Source: an uncultured Oscillospiraceae bacterium (lineage in GTDB: Bacteria; Bacillota; Clostridia; Oscillospirales; Ruminococcaceae). Taken from it: 64,000 nt of DNA. Below are positions 36,721-45,562 of this stretch, piece after piece (positions within the stretch are counted from its first letter, which is position 1; every line of letters begins with the position of its first letter). Position numbers and translations under genes: made by a program. Below the pieces are notes generated by a model. The model was not told the DNA's origin. It did no database searches and was given only the letters and a program-made list of their open reading frames with translations. Where the stretch lies: assembly GCA_934446455.1 (NCBI GenBank), contig CAKSEE010000002.1, positions 1 to 64,000 on the forward strand. Reading direction: 5' to 3'.

Positions 36721-38460
36721 ATGTTTCTTTTCAAATGGCTGTGGAAGAACATGGAGGGCTGCCGCGGAATGTACATCTGCGGACTGCTGCTGACCGTTGT
36801 CTGCCAGTCGATGTACATAATTACGCCGTATTTTACCTCGCAGATAACCGACACGTTTATAGTCAGCGAAAACGCCGTTGAGAACATAAAGAATCACGGC
36901 GACGTGCTGCTGATGATGATAGGCGCCATGGTGGGCTTCACGGTGCTGCGCGCGTGTATTCAGTACGGCAGCACCATGCTTTACGAGCATTCCTCGCAGG
37001 AGCTTATATACCGCGTGAGAAAGGTGCTGTTCCATAACATAGAGCAGCAGGACGCGCGCTTCTACAACTTCTACCGCACGGGCGACATTATGAACCGCGT
37101 GACGGGCGACCTTGACATGGTGCGTCACTCCGTCGCGTGGATAATAAAGGCTATGGTGGAGTGTATCGTGCTTTTCAGCGCTTCGGTGATATTCTTCTTT
37201 TCGATAGACTGGCTCATGGCGCTGTGCCTTATTGCGCTCACGCCCGTTATTTTGTTCATCACATGGCTTTTTAAGCGCAGGGTAGGTCCCATGTACGTGG
37301 ACCAGCGCGAGCGGCTCTCGCGAATGAACACCGCGGCAGAGGAGAACATCTCGGGAAACCGCGTTGTAAAGGCGTTTGCGCGCGAGGAGTACGAAAAGGA
37401 GAAGTTCGACGAGTTCAGCCGCGGCTACTGCGATGCGACAAAGCGCTCGGCGTTCACATGGCTCAAATTCTTCCCGTACCTTGAAATAACCGCGCAGTCG
37501 CTGTCTGTAGTAATGCTTGTGTGCGGCGGTCTTTTCGTTATCGGCGGGCGCATTACGTTCGGCGAATACACCGCGTTCTCAGGTCTTATCTGGACGCTCT
37601 CGAACCCCATGCGCATGCTCGGCAACATCGTAAACGACCTTCAGCGCTTTTCCGCAAGCGCGGACAAGATAATCGAGATATACTACGGCGCGCCGCGCAT
37701 ATGCGACCGCGCGGACGCTCTCGACAAGCCCGAGCGCTTTAAGGGGAGCATTGAATTCTCCCATGTAAGCTTCGCCTACGGCGACGAAAAGGTGCTCGAC
37801 GACGTTACGTTCAGCGTAAGCGCGGGGGAAACCGTCGTGCTTATGGGCGAAACGGGCTCGGGTAAAACCGCGCTTACGGAGCTTATCCCGCGCATTTACG
37901 ACGCTACCTCGGGCGAGGTGCGCGTGGACGGCGTGAACGTGCAGCGCCTGAAGCTGAAGCAGCTTCGCTCAAACATAGGCGTTGCAACGCAGGATGTGCT
38001 TCTCTACTCCGACACGATCGACGGCAACATCTCTTTCGGCAACACCGCAATGCCCGAGGAGGACGTTGTAAAGGTTGCAAAGGCAGCCGATGCGGACGGC
38101 TTTATAAGAAGGCTCTCAGACGGCTACGACACTATAGTCGGCGAGCGCGGCGTGGGGCTTTCGGGCGGACAGAAGCAGCGTATTTCGCTGGCGCGCGCCC
38201 TAGCGGTAAAGCCCGCTATACTGATACTTGACGACACCACCTCCGCAGTAGACCTTGAAACGGAAAAGCACATACAAAAGTCGCTTTCCGAGCTTGACTT
38301 TCCCTGCACGAAAATAATCATCGCGCAGAGGATTTCCACCGCGAAATACGCGGACAAGATAATCGTACTTAAGGACGGCAGGATAGCCGAGCAGGGAACG
38401 CACGACGGGCTTATCGCGCAGCACGGCTATTACCGCGAGGTTTACGACCTGCAAAGATAA
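36721..38460 (+). CDS. ABC exporter subunit with degenerate nucleotide-binding site (BmrC-like)
   Basis: The 579-residue half-transporter has six membrane segments (about residues 1-320) and a nucleotide-binding domain: Walker A GETGSGKT, signature LSGGQKQ, Walker B LILDDTTSAVD. The catalytic Glu after Walker B is Asp, and the H-loop His is Gln (IIAQRIST). These two changes mark the degenerate half of heterodimeric multidrug exporters such as BmrC of BmrCD. The second half, with an intact site, starts 11 nt downstream. Substrates cannot be inferred. Confidence 0.93.
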   Translation: MFLFKWLWKNMEGCRGMYICGLLLTVVCQSMYIITPYFTSQITDTFIVSENAVENIKNHGDVLLMMIGAMVGFTVLRACIQYGSTMLYEHSSQELIYRVRKVLFHNIEQQDARFYNFYRTGDIMNRVTGDLDMVRHSVAWIIKAMVECIVLFSASVIFFFSIDWLMALCLIALTPVILFITWLFKRRVGPMYVDQRERLSRMNTAAEENISGNRVVKAFAREEYEKEKFDEFSRGYCDATKRSAFTWLKFFPYLEITAQSLSVVMLVCGGLFVIGGRITFGEYTAFSGLIWTLSNPMRMLGNIVNDLQRFSASADKIIEIYYGAPRICDRADALDKPERFKGSIEFSHVSFAYGDEKVLDDVTFSVSAGETVVLMGETGSGKTALTELIPRIYDATSGEVRVDGVNVQRLKLKQLRSNIGVATQDVLLYSDTIDGNISFGNTAMPEEDVVKVAKAADADGFIRRLSDGYDTIVGERGVGLSGGQKQRISLARALAVKPAILILDDTTSAVDLETEKHIQKSLSELDFPCTKIIIAQRISTAKYADKIIVLKDGRIAEQGTHDGLIAQHGYYREVYDLQR

Positions 38461-38471
38461 GGGGGACAGAC

Positions 38472-40241
38472 ATGGCAAGAAACAAGTTTGACATAGACGA
38501 AACTCTTGAAACGCCGTTCGACATACGCCACCTCAAGCGTTCTCTCGTGTACGCGGCAAAGTACAGGGGTAAAATCGCGCTCGCGCTCATAATGAGCGGC
38601 ATAGGCACGGTTATAGGGCTGCTGTCGCCGCTTATTGTAAAATACGCGCTCGATAACTGCATGGCAAGCCGCGAGAGCATACCCGCGCTGCTTGCGTGCG
38701 GCGGCGGAGTGCTTGCGTGCACGATTGCAAGCGTTATCATCGCGAAAATACGCTCCACGATAATGACGAGGGTAGGGCAGGATATCGTGTACGACATACG
38801 CCGCGACCTGTTCGCGCATATGCAGAAGCTGTCGTTCGAGTATTACGACAGCCGCCCCCACGGCAAGATACTCACGCGCATAATCAACTACATAAACGCG
38901 ATAAGCGACCTTATGACGAACGGGCTTATCAACTTCATTCTCGAAATTCTGAACCTTGCTTTCATCACGGTGTTCATGTTTTTCGTAAGCTGGCAGCTGG
39001 CGCTTGTTACTATGGCGGGCGTGCCGATTTATGTTGCTATAATGCTCTTTGTAAAGAACCACCAGCGCAGGGGCTGGCAGCAGGTGAGCAACAAGAGCTC
39101 AAACCTCAACGCCTACCTGCACGAAAGCATTGTCGGCGTGAAGATTTCGCAGATGTTCACGCGGGAGGAAGAAAACGAGGAGATAAACGACAGGCTCGCG
39201 AAGAACTACCGCAAGGCGTGGATGAACGCGGTAAGCTACTCGAACATGGTGTGGCCGTCCACGGATATCGTGTCGATAATCGTTCGCGCGGGCATATTCG
39301 GCGTGGGACTGCTTGGCTTTCAGGGGGCGCTGTCGCTCGGTACCATCGTTTCAATGACGGACTATTCCGCGCGCTTCTGGCAGCCGCTCATGAACCTCGC
39401 CAACCTCATGAACACTTTCATCAACGCCGTTGCGAACCTTGAGCGCATATTTGAGATGATGGACGAGCCCGTGACCGTTGACGACGCGCCCGACGCTGCG
39501 GAAATGCCCGAGATAAGGGGCGACGTTCACTTTGAGGACGTAACGTTCGCGTACGAGGAGGGCATAAATATCCTCGAACACCTGAGCTTTGACGTTAAGG
39601 CGGGCGAAAGCGTGGCGCTTGTGGGACCCACGGGCGCGGGCAAAACCACTATAGTCAACCTTATTTCGCGCTTTTACAACATAAACGGCGGCACGGTGCG
39701 CATTGACGAGAGCGACATCTCAAAGGTGACGCTGCACTCGCTGCGTTCGCAGATGGGCATAATGCTTCAGGACAGCTTTATTTTCAGCGGAACTATAGCC
39801 GACAACGTGCGTTACGGCAGGCTGGACGCTTCGCTTGAGGATATCCGCGCGGCGTGCAGGATAGTGGGCATAGACGACTACATAATGTCGCTTAAGGACG
39901 GCTACGACACGGTGGTGAACGAGCGCGGCGCGGGTCTTTCACAGGGACAGAAGCAGCTCATAGCCTTTGCGCGCACCATTGTTTCCGACCCTAAGATACT
40001 GGTGCTTGACGAGGCAACCTCGTCGATAGACGCAAAGACCGAGCGCTATCTGCAAAACGGCCTTAACCACCTTCTTCAGGGCAGAACGTCCTTTATCATA
40101 GCGCACCGCCTGTCAACCATCAGAAACTGCGACAGGATAATGTACGTTTCCAACAAGGGCATAACCGAGGCGGGAACGCACGAGGAGCTTATGGCGAAAA
40201 AGGGCGATTACTACAGGCTCTACACCGCGCAGTCCGTGTGA
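38472..40241 (+). CDS. ABC exporter subunit with catalytic site (BmrD-like)
   Basis: The 589-residue half-transporter has six membrane segments and a nucleotide-binding domain with Walker A GPTGAGKTT, signature LSQGQKQ, Walker B LVLDEATSSID with the catalytic Glu, and an H-loop His (IIAHRLST). It supplies the competent Walker B/H-loop of the heterodimer formed with the preceding gene product. GGGGG precedes the ATG. Confidence 0.93.
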   Translation: MARNKFDIDETLETPFDIRHLKRSLVYAAKYRGKIALALIMSGIGTVIGLLSPLIVKYALDNCMASRESIPALLACGGGVLACTIASVIIAKIRSTIMTRVGQDIVYDIRRDLFAHMQKLSFEYYDSRPHGKILTRIINYINAISDLMTNGLINFILEILNLAFITVFMFFVSWQLALVTMAGVPIYVAIMLFVKNHQRRGWQQVSNKSSNLNAYLHESIVGVKISQMFTREEENEEINDRLAKNYRKAWMNAVSYSNMVWPSTDIVSIIVRAGIFGVGLLGFQGALSLGTIVSMTDYSARFWQPLMNLANLMNTFINAVANLERIFEMMDEPVTVDDAPDAAEMPEIRGDVHFEDVTFAYEEGINILEHLSFDVKAGESVALVGPTGAGKTTIVNLISRFYNINGGTVRIDESDISKVTLHSLRSQMGIMLQDSFIFSGTIADNVRYGRLDASLEDIRAACRIVGIDDYIMSLKDGYDTVVNERGAGLSQGQKQLIAFARTIVSDPKILVLDEATSSIDAKTERYLQNGLNHLLQGRTSFIIAHRLSTIRNCDRIMYVSNKGITEAGTHEELMAKKGDYYRLYTAQSV

Positions 40242-40306
40242 CGGCGGGCGTGACGCGCCTTTCGCGCAGTCTGACGGGGGCTTGGTAATGTTTTTGCGGC
40301 TTACCA

Positions 40307-40335
40307 TTGACAAACACGCGAAAAAGTGCTAAAAT
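40307..40335 (+). promoter_or_regulatory. Sigma-A promoter of pth-mfd
   Basis: TTGACA (40307-40312), 17-nt spacer, TAAAAT (40330-40335). A GC hairpin (CCACCTGCGGG...CCGCGGGTGG, about 40402-40428) lies in the 150-nt leader before pth. Confidence 0.8.
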
Positions 40336-40484
40336 ATATCCTGCGGACATATCCCCTGCGGGAATGTCAGGCGGCGAAATGACACATAATATCACATAAT
40401 ACCACCTGCGGGTAATCCGCGGGTGGGCTTTGTGCGTTAAATTGCTTTGGGGCGGATCAAAGCGCCCGTGAAAGGAGCGGCAGA

Positions 40485-41114
40485 ATGTCTGTTTTCGATA
40501 TATTCAAGAAGCTTGACAGCGAGCGCGCCGCAGAGCCCACGGGCGCTGTGGAATACATCATAGCCGGGCTTGGCAACCCCGGCACGCAGTACGACGGCAC
40601 GCGCCACAACATAGGCTTTATGACGGTGGACGCGCTTTGCGACAGGTACAAACTCTCCTGTAAGAAGCTGCGCTTCAAGTCGCTTACCTGCGACGCAATG
40701 ATAGGCGGCAAACGCTGCCTTATAATGAAGCCCACCACCTACATGAACAACTCCGGCGAGGCCGTGGTAGAGGCAATGCAGTTCTACAAAATACCGCCCG
40801 AGCGCACCATAATCGTGTTCGACGACATCTCGCTTGAACCAGGGCGGCTGCGGATACGCCGCAAGGGCAGCGACGGCGGCCACAACGGCATAAAAAGCAT
40901 AATCTACCTTTCGGGGTCGGACGCGTTCCCGCGCATTAAAATGGGCGTGGGCGCAAAGCCTCACCCCGATTACTCCCTTGCGGACTGGGTGCTCGGGCAT
41001 TTCAGGAAAGAGGACGCGCCCGTGCTGGAGCAGTGCTTCGACAACGCCGTGGCGTGCCTTGAGCTTATGGTGCAGGGGAAGATAAACGAAGCTATGAACA
41101 AGTACAACTCGTAA
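40485..41114 (+). CDS. pth: Peptidyl-tRNA hydrolase
   Basis: Pth releases peptides from tRNAs dropped by ribosomes. The 209-residue product has GLGNPGTQYDGTRHNIGF with the catalytic His, the FDDISLEPGRLRIRRKGSDGG block with the Asp, and GHNGIKSI. About 20 extra residues precede the usual start. AAAGGAG precedes the ATG. mfd follows 18 nt later, the order found across Firmicutes. Confidence 0.96.
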   Translation: MSVFDIFKKLDSERAAEPTGAVEYIIAGLGNPGTQYDGTRHNIGFMTVDALCDRYKLSCKKLRFKSLTCDAMIGGKRCLIMKPTTYMNNSGEAVVEAMQFYKIPPERTIIVFDDISLEPGRLRIRRKGSDGGHNGIKSIIYLSGSDAFPRIKMGVGAKPHPDYSLADWVLGHFRKEDAPVLEQCFDNAVACLELMVQGKINEAMNKYNS

Positions 41115-41132
41115 TACGCGGGAGAGGGGTTT

Positions 41133-44100
41133 ATGGATTTCTTTGTAAACGCAGCGCAGGCCAACGCCGACTATGAGAAGCTGAGAAAATACGTTCTTTC
41201 GGATAAGCCGCTGCCTGCCCTTGTGACAGGCGTTTCGCACATACACAAGGCGCATTTCATTGCGGCGCTTGTGCGCGAGAAAACGCTTTCCCCCGTGCTT
41301 GTGATAGCCGAAAGCGAAGCCGAGGCGCAGAAGCTGTGCCTTGATATAAACGCGCTTTCGGGGGAGCAGTCCGCGCTGCTTTACCCCGCAAAGGAGCTTA
41401 TGCTGGGCAATGTCGAGGCAGCCTCGCGCGAGTATGAGTACAAGCGCATCTTCGCGCTTTCGGCAATGCAGGACGGCGCCTGCAGGGCGGTGGTATGCTC
41501 TGCGGAGGCCGCCGCGCAGCTCACCATACCCCCCGCGGAGCTTGAAAAGCGCACCATGACACTGCGCGAGGGCGACGAAACCGAGCAGGGCGCGCTGTGC
41601 GAGCGGCTGTGCGCGGCGGGCTATTCGCGCACGGACATGATAGAGGGCGCGGGGCAGTTTTCGGTGCGCGGCGGGCTTTTGGACGTGTTCCCACCGAGCA
41701 GCGAAAAACCGTTCCGTATCGAGTTCTGGGGCGACAGCATAGACAGCATTTCCGCGTTTGACATTGAAACGCAGCGCCGCACGGAGAGCCTTACGGAGCT
41801 TTGCATATCCCCTGCGGCGGAAACGCTCTTTGACAGCGCGCAGCAGCTGTGCGAGCGCATAGAAGCGCTTATGAAGCGCCTTCGCGGCAAGCGCGCGGAG
41901 GAGCTGCGCACAAAGTTCACAAGCGACATAGGCAGGCTGCGCAGCGGCGTTACGCTTCACGACCTCGACAGGTTCTTCCCGCTGTGCTACGAGCAGGAGG
42001 CGACGGTTTTCGACTACGCGAAAAAGGTTTTCGTGTGCGAAAACACAACAACGCAGGAGAACTTCCGCGCGGCGGCGTTACAGCATATCGAGGACCTTAA
42101 GATACTCAGCGACGAGGGACTGGTATGCAAGGGGCTGGAGCGGTATATGCTCACGAAACAGGAGTTTTCGGACCTGCTGTCAAGGCGCGCGGCTGCTTAC
42201 TTCGACACGTTTATAAGGGGCGGCGGCACGGAGCTCGGCGTGATGATAAACGCGCGCACGGCGGTGCAGACATCTCCGTGGAGCGGCGAGTACAAGCTGC
42301 TTGAGGAGGAGCTTCAGGGGCAGCTTCCGCGCGGGTACGCCTGCCTTATCTTTGCGGGAACGGAAAAGGGCGCGAAGAATCTTGCGGACGACCTTGCCGA
42401 GGACGGCATAAAGGCGCGCTATTCCGCAAGCCCCGAAAAGCCCGAAGCAGGCGTTGTGTACGTTACCGCGGGCACGCTTACCGCAGGGCTTGAGTACCCC
42501 GAGGACAAGCTTGCGGTGTACACGCACACCGCAGTCCACGCGGAGCGCCGCCGCGTACAGAAGAAAAAGAAGGGCGAGGAGATACGCTCGCTTACCGATA
42601 TAGCCATAGGCGACCTTGTAGTCCACGCCTCGCACGGAATAGGCGTGTTCGACGGCGTGCACAAAATTGAAACGCAGGGCGTTGCCAAGGACTATATCCG
42701 CATAAAGTACGCGGGAATGGACGTGCTGCACGTCCCCGTAACGCAGCTCGACCTCGTGTCGCGCTATATCGGCACGGGCGACACGTCCGCGGTAAAGCTC
42801 AACAAGCTCAACTCCGAGCAGTGGCAGAAATCCAAGGCTAAGGCGAAGGCAGCCGCAAAGAAAATGGCGGGCGAGCTAATCGAGCTCTACTCAAAGCGCA
42901 TGAAGGCGCAGGGCTTCAGCTTCCCCGAGGACGACTCCATGCAGGAGGACTTCGAGCAGCACTTCCCCTACGTTGAAACGGACTCGCAGCTGCGCTGTAT
43001 CGACGAGATAAAGTCGGATATGCAGCGCCCGCAGCCCATGGAGCGCCTTTTGTGCGGCGACGTGGGCTTCGGCAAGACCGAGGTTGCGCTGCGCGCGGCG
43101 TTCAAGTGTATTGAGGCGGGAAAGCAGTGCGCCATACTCGTGCCGACGACGGTGCTTGCATGGCAGCATTATCAGACCGCAAGCAGCCGCATGGAGGGCT
43201 TCCCGATAAACATTGCGCTGCTGTCGCGCTATAAGAGCGCCTCTGAGCAGAAGGAGATACTGCGAATGCTCTCAACGGGCAGGACAGACCTTGTTATCGG
43301 CACGCACAGGATAATTCAGAACGACATAAAGTTCAAGGATTTAGGGCTTGTCATAATCGACGAGGAGCAGCGCTTCGGCGTGGCGCACAAGGAGAAGTTC
43401 AAGGAGATGTTCAGCGGGGTGGATATACTCACGCTGTCCGCGACGCCCATTCCGCGCACGCTTAACATGGCTATGACGGGCATACGCGACATGAGCGTGC
43501 TTGACGAGCCGCCGCAGGACAGGCAGCCCATCTCCACCTACGTTATGGAGCAGGACGCGGGGCTTATTGCGCAGGCGATACGCAAGGAGCTGCGCAGAAA
43601 CGGGCAGGCTTACTATATCCACAACAGGATTGACTCGATTTACGGGTGCGCGGAGAACCTGCAAAAGCTGGTGCCCGAGGCGAAAATAGGCGTGGCGCAC
43701 GGCCGCATGAGCGAGGAGCAGATACTTGACGTGTGGCGCAGGCTGCTTGACGGCGAGCTTGACGTGCTTGTATGCACAACGATAATCGAAACGGGCGTCG
43801 ACGTGCCTAACGTAAACACGCTCATAATCGAGGACGCGGACTACATGGGGCTTGCGCAGCTGCACCAGCTGCGCGGGCGCGTTGGCAGAACGAACAGGCG
43901 CGCGTACGCGTACTTCTGCTTCAGGCGCGGCAAGGTGCTGACCGAAATTGCTCAGCGCCGTCTTGACGCGATACGCGAGTTCACGCAGTTCGGCAGCGGC
44001 TTCCGCATTGCGCTGCGCGACCTTGAGATAAGGGGCGCGGGCAGCATTCTCGGCGCTAACCAGTCGGGACACCTTGCAAACGTCGGCTACGAGATGTATT

Positions 44101-44615
44101 TGCAGCTTCTCGACGAGGCTGTGCGCGAGGAGCGCGGCGAAAAGAACGTTCACAAGGACGAGTGCCTTGTCGATATCCGTATAGACGCGTTCATTCCCGA
44201 GAGCTACATCTCAAATCAGGCGCAGCGAATCGACTGCTACAGAAAGATAGCGCGCATTCAGACCGAGGAGGACAGCTTCGACGTTATAGACGAGCTTATA
44301 GACCGCTACGGCGAGCCGCCGCAGTCGGTAAAGGGGCTTGTGGACGTGGCGCGGCTGCGCAACATGGCGGCGCTTTCGGGCATAACCGAGATAACGCAGG
44401 CGGGCGACGTTATGGTGTTCTACCTCTCCGCGTTCGATATGCGCAGGATAGCCGCCGTTACCGCCGTAATGGGCAAGCGTATGCGGCTTGAAACGATAGG
44501 CAGGGCGCGCATGAACGTGTCGCTTGGCAAGGACGACAAGCCCATAGACGTAATGAAAACGGTAATAACCGCAATGGCGTCGGCAGGCGACCCGCCAAAG
44601 CCCGAAAGCACTTGA
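41133..44615 (+). CDS. mfd: Transcription-repair coupling factor Mfd
   Basis: Mfd pushes stalled RNA polymerase off DNA and recruits UvrA. The 1160-residue product has the UvrB-like N-terminal region (GQFSVRGGLLDVFPPSSEKPFRI cut here for length: core RGGLLDVFP), a CarD-like RNA-polymerase-interacting domain (about 490-560, DLVVHASHGIGVFDG), a RecG-like translocase with Walker A CGDVGFGKTEVA near residue 640 and DEEQRFG near 742, and the C-terminal TRCF domain. It is the last gene before a new promoter that starts inside its stop region. Confidence 0.97.
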   Translation: MDFFVNAAQANADYEKLRKYVLSDKPLPALVTGVSHIHKAHFIAALVREKTLSPVLVIAESEAEAQKLCLDINALSGEQSALLYPAKELMLGNVEAASREYEYKRIFALSAMQDGACRAVVCSAEAAAQLTIPPAELEKRTMTLREGDETEQGALCERLCAAGYSRTDMIEGAGQFSVRGGLLDVFPPSSEKPFRIEFWGDSIDSISAFDIETQRRTESLTELCISPAAETLFDSAQQLCERIEALMKRLRGKRAEELRTKFTSDIGRLRSGVTLHDLDRFFPLCYEQEATVFDYAKKVFVCENTTTQENFRAAALQHIEDLKILSDEGLVCKGLERYMLTKQEFSDLLSRRAAAYFDTFIRGGGTELGVMINARTAVQTSPWSGEYKLLEEELQGQLPRGYACLIFAGTEKGAKNLADDLAEDGIKARYSASPEKPEAGVVYVTAGTLTAGLEYPEDKLAVYTHTAVHAERRRVQKKKKGEEIRSLTDIAIGDLVVHASHGIGVFDGVHKIETQGVAKDYIRIKYAGMDVLHVPVTQLDLVSRYIGTGDTSAVKLNKLNSEQWQKSKAKAKAAAKKMAGELIELYSKRMKAQGFSFPEDDSMQEDFEQHFPYVETDSQLRCIDEIKSDMQRPQPMERLLCGDVGFGKTEVALRAAFKCIEAGKQCAILVPTTVLAWQHYQTASSRMEGFPINIALLSRYKSASEQKEILRMLSTGRTDLVIGTHRIIQNDIKFKDLGLVIIDEEQRFGVAHKEKFKEMFSGVDILTLSATPIPRTLNMAMTGIRDMSVLDEPPQDRQPISTYVMEQDAGLIAQAIRKELRRNGQAYYIHNRIDSIYGCAENLQKLVPEAKIGVAHGRMSEEQILDVWRRLLDGELDVLVCTTIIETGVDVPNVNTLIIEDADYMGLAQLHQLRGRVGRTNRRAYAYFCFRRGKVLTEIAQRRLDAIREFTQFGSGFRIALRDLEIRGAGSILGANQSGHLANVGYEMYLQLLDEAVREERGEKNVHKDECLVDIRIDAFIPESYISNQAQRIDCYRKIARIQTEEDSFDVIDELIDRYGEPPQSVKGLVDVARLRNMAALSGITEITQAGDVMVFYLSAFDMRRIAAVTAVMGKRMRLETIGRARMNVSLGKDDKPIDVMKTVITAMASAGDPPKPEST

Positions 44616-44640
44616 CAAATCCGCGGGGATATGATAGAAT
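44612..44640 (+). promoter_or_regulatory. Sigma-A promoter of the pnuC-like gene
   Basis: TTGACA (44612-44617, overlapping the mfd stop), 17-nt spacer, TAGAAT (44635-44640). Confidence 0.8.
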
Positions 44641-44646
44641 AAATTG

Positions 44647-44741
44647 TCGGAAATAAATCTGCCACCGGGTAGAACAGCATTCGGGGCGCTTCGTCAGGTC
44701 TTGGAAGAAGCGCCTCGGGTGCTTTTTTTGTTGGAGGAAAT
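44647..44741 (+). promoter_or_regulatory. pnuC leader with a terminator directly before the ribosome binding site
   Basis: The roughly 95-nt leader contains a 16-bp stem (left arm 44677-44692, right arm 44707-44722, 14-nt loop, a few G-U pairs) immediately followed by seven T residues (44723-44729) and then TTGGAGG, the ribosome binding site. This is an intrinsic terminator inside the leader, so expression must depend on readthrough or an alternative fold with the 30 nt upstream (GCCACCGGGTAGAACA). No known riboswitch class was recognised. Confidence 0.65.
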
Positions 44742-45473
44742 ATGGAAAAGAAAAAATTTACGCTTCGCGGCTATTTCGCAAAGTGCGAGATAGCGCTCTG
44801 GTGCGGGTCTGCGGCGCTTATAACGGGCGCGTTCTTCGCGTTCGGCGGGGAGGGCGTGCCGTCGCTCATAGCCTCTCTCATAGGCGTTACGGCGCTTATA
44901 TTCTGCGCAAAGGGAAACCCTGCGGGGCAGGTGCTGATGATAGCGTTCAGCCTGTTTTACGGGGCGGTGTCGTTCACGTTCGCCTATTACGGGGAGATGA
45001 TAACCTACCTCGGAATGTCCGCGCCGATGGCGGTGGCGTCGCTTGTGACGTGGCTGCGCAACCCGTTCAAGGGGGCGCGCGCACAGGTGCGCGTAAACAG
45101 GATAACGCTTTTTGAAACGGCGTTCATGCTGCTGCTTACGGCGGCGGTGACTGCGGGGTTCTTCTTTATCCTGCGGGCGTTCAACACCGCAAACCTTATA
45201 CCGAGCACAATTTCCGTCACGACAAGCTTTGCGGCGGTATACCTTACGTTCAGGCGCAGCGAGTTCTACGCGCTTGCCTACGCGCTCAACGACGTTGTGC
45301 TTGTGGTGCTGTGGGTGCTGGCGTCTCTTTCGGATCGCTCGTACATCTCAATGGTTATATGCTTCGCGGTGTTCCTTGTAAACGACATTTACGGCTTTAT
45401 CAACTGGCGCAGAATGCGCATTCAGCAGGAACGCGCGGACAGCGGCGAGGGCGATTCCGAAAAAGAAAAATAA
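44742..45473 (+). CDS. PnuC-family vitamin/nucleoside transporter
   Basis: The 243-residue product has seven to eight membrane segments and the overall pattern of PnuC transporters, facilitators for nicotinamide riboside, thiamine, deoxynucleosides or riboflavin whose cargo is trapped by phosphorylation. The WR motif region WLRNPFK after the third or fourth helix and the polar NDVVLVVLWVLAS / LVNDIYGFINWRRM helices fit the family. No salvage kinase is adjacent, so the substrate is open; the leader terminator suggests ligand-controlled expression. Confidence 0.82.
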   Translation: MEKKKFTLRGYFAKCEIALWCGSAALITGAFFAFGGEGVPSLIASLIGVTALIFCAKGNPAGQVLMIAFSLFYGAVSFTFAYYGEMITYLGMSAPMAVASLVTWLRNPFKGARAQVRVNRITLFETAFMLLLTAAVTAGFFFILRAFNTANLIPSTISVTTSFAAVYLTFRRSEFYALAYALNDVVLVVLWVLASLSDRSYISMVICFAVFLVNDIYGFINWRRMRIQQERADSGEGDSEKEK

Positions 45474-45487
45474 TTGCCACAACCCCC

Positions 45488-45516
45488 TTGACTTTTGCCG
45501 CGGCATAGCTTATAAT
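45488..45516 (+). promoter_or_regulatory. Sigma-A promoter of the GH13 gene
   Basis: TTGACT (45488-45493), 17-nt spacer, consensus TATAAT (45511-45516). Confidence 0.88.
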
Positions 45517-45562
45517 GGTGCAAAAGCCGCGCCGAAACAGGCGCTTCAGAGGAGGACAACGC

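Noticed and set aside
40437..41960. 507-codon open frame on the minus strand
   Set aside because: It is antisense to pth and the start of mfd, with low-complexity Arg/Ala/Leu composition typical of shadow frames.
44616..44730. pnuC leader hairpin as the ordinary terminator of mfd
   Set aside because: Not fully excluded, but the promoter at 44612-44640 starts before the hairpin, so the hairpin must also act on the pnuC transcript.
45515..45562. Upstream start for the GH13 protein
   Set aside because: The in-frame ATG at 45515 overlaps the -10 element and lacks a ribosome binding site, while 45563 follows AGGAGG.
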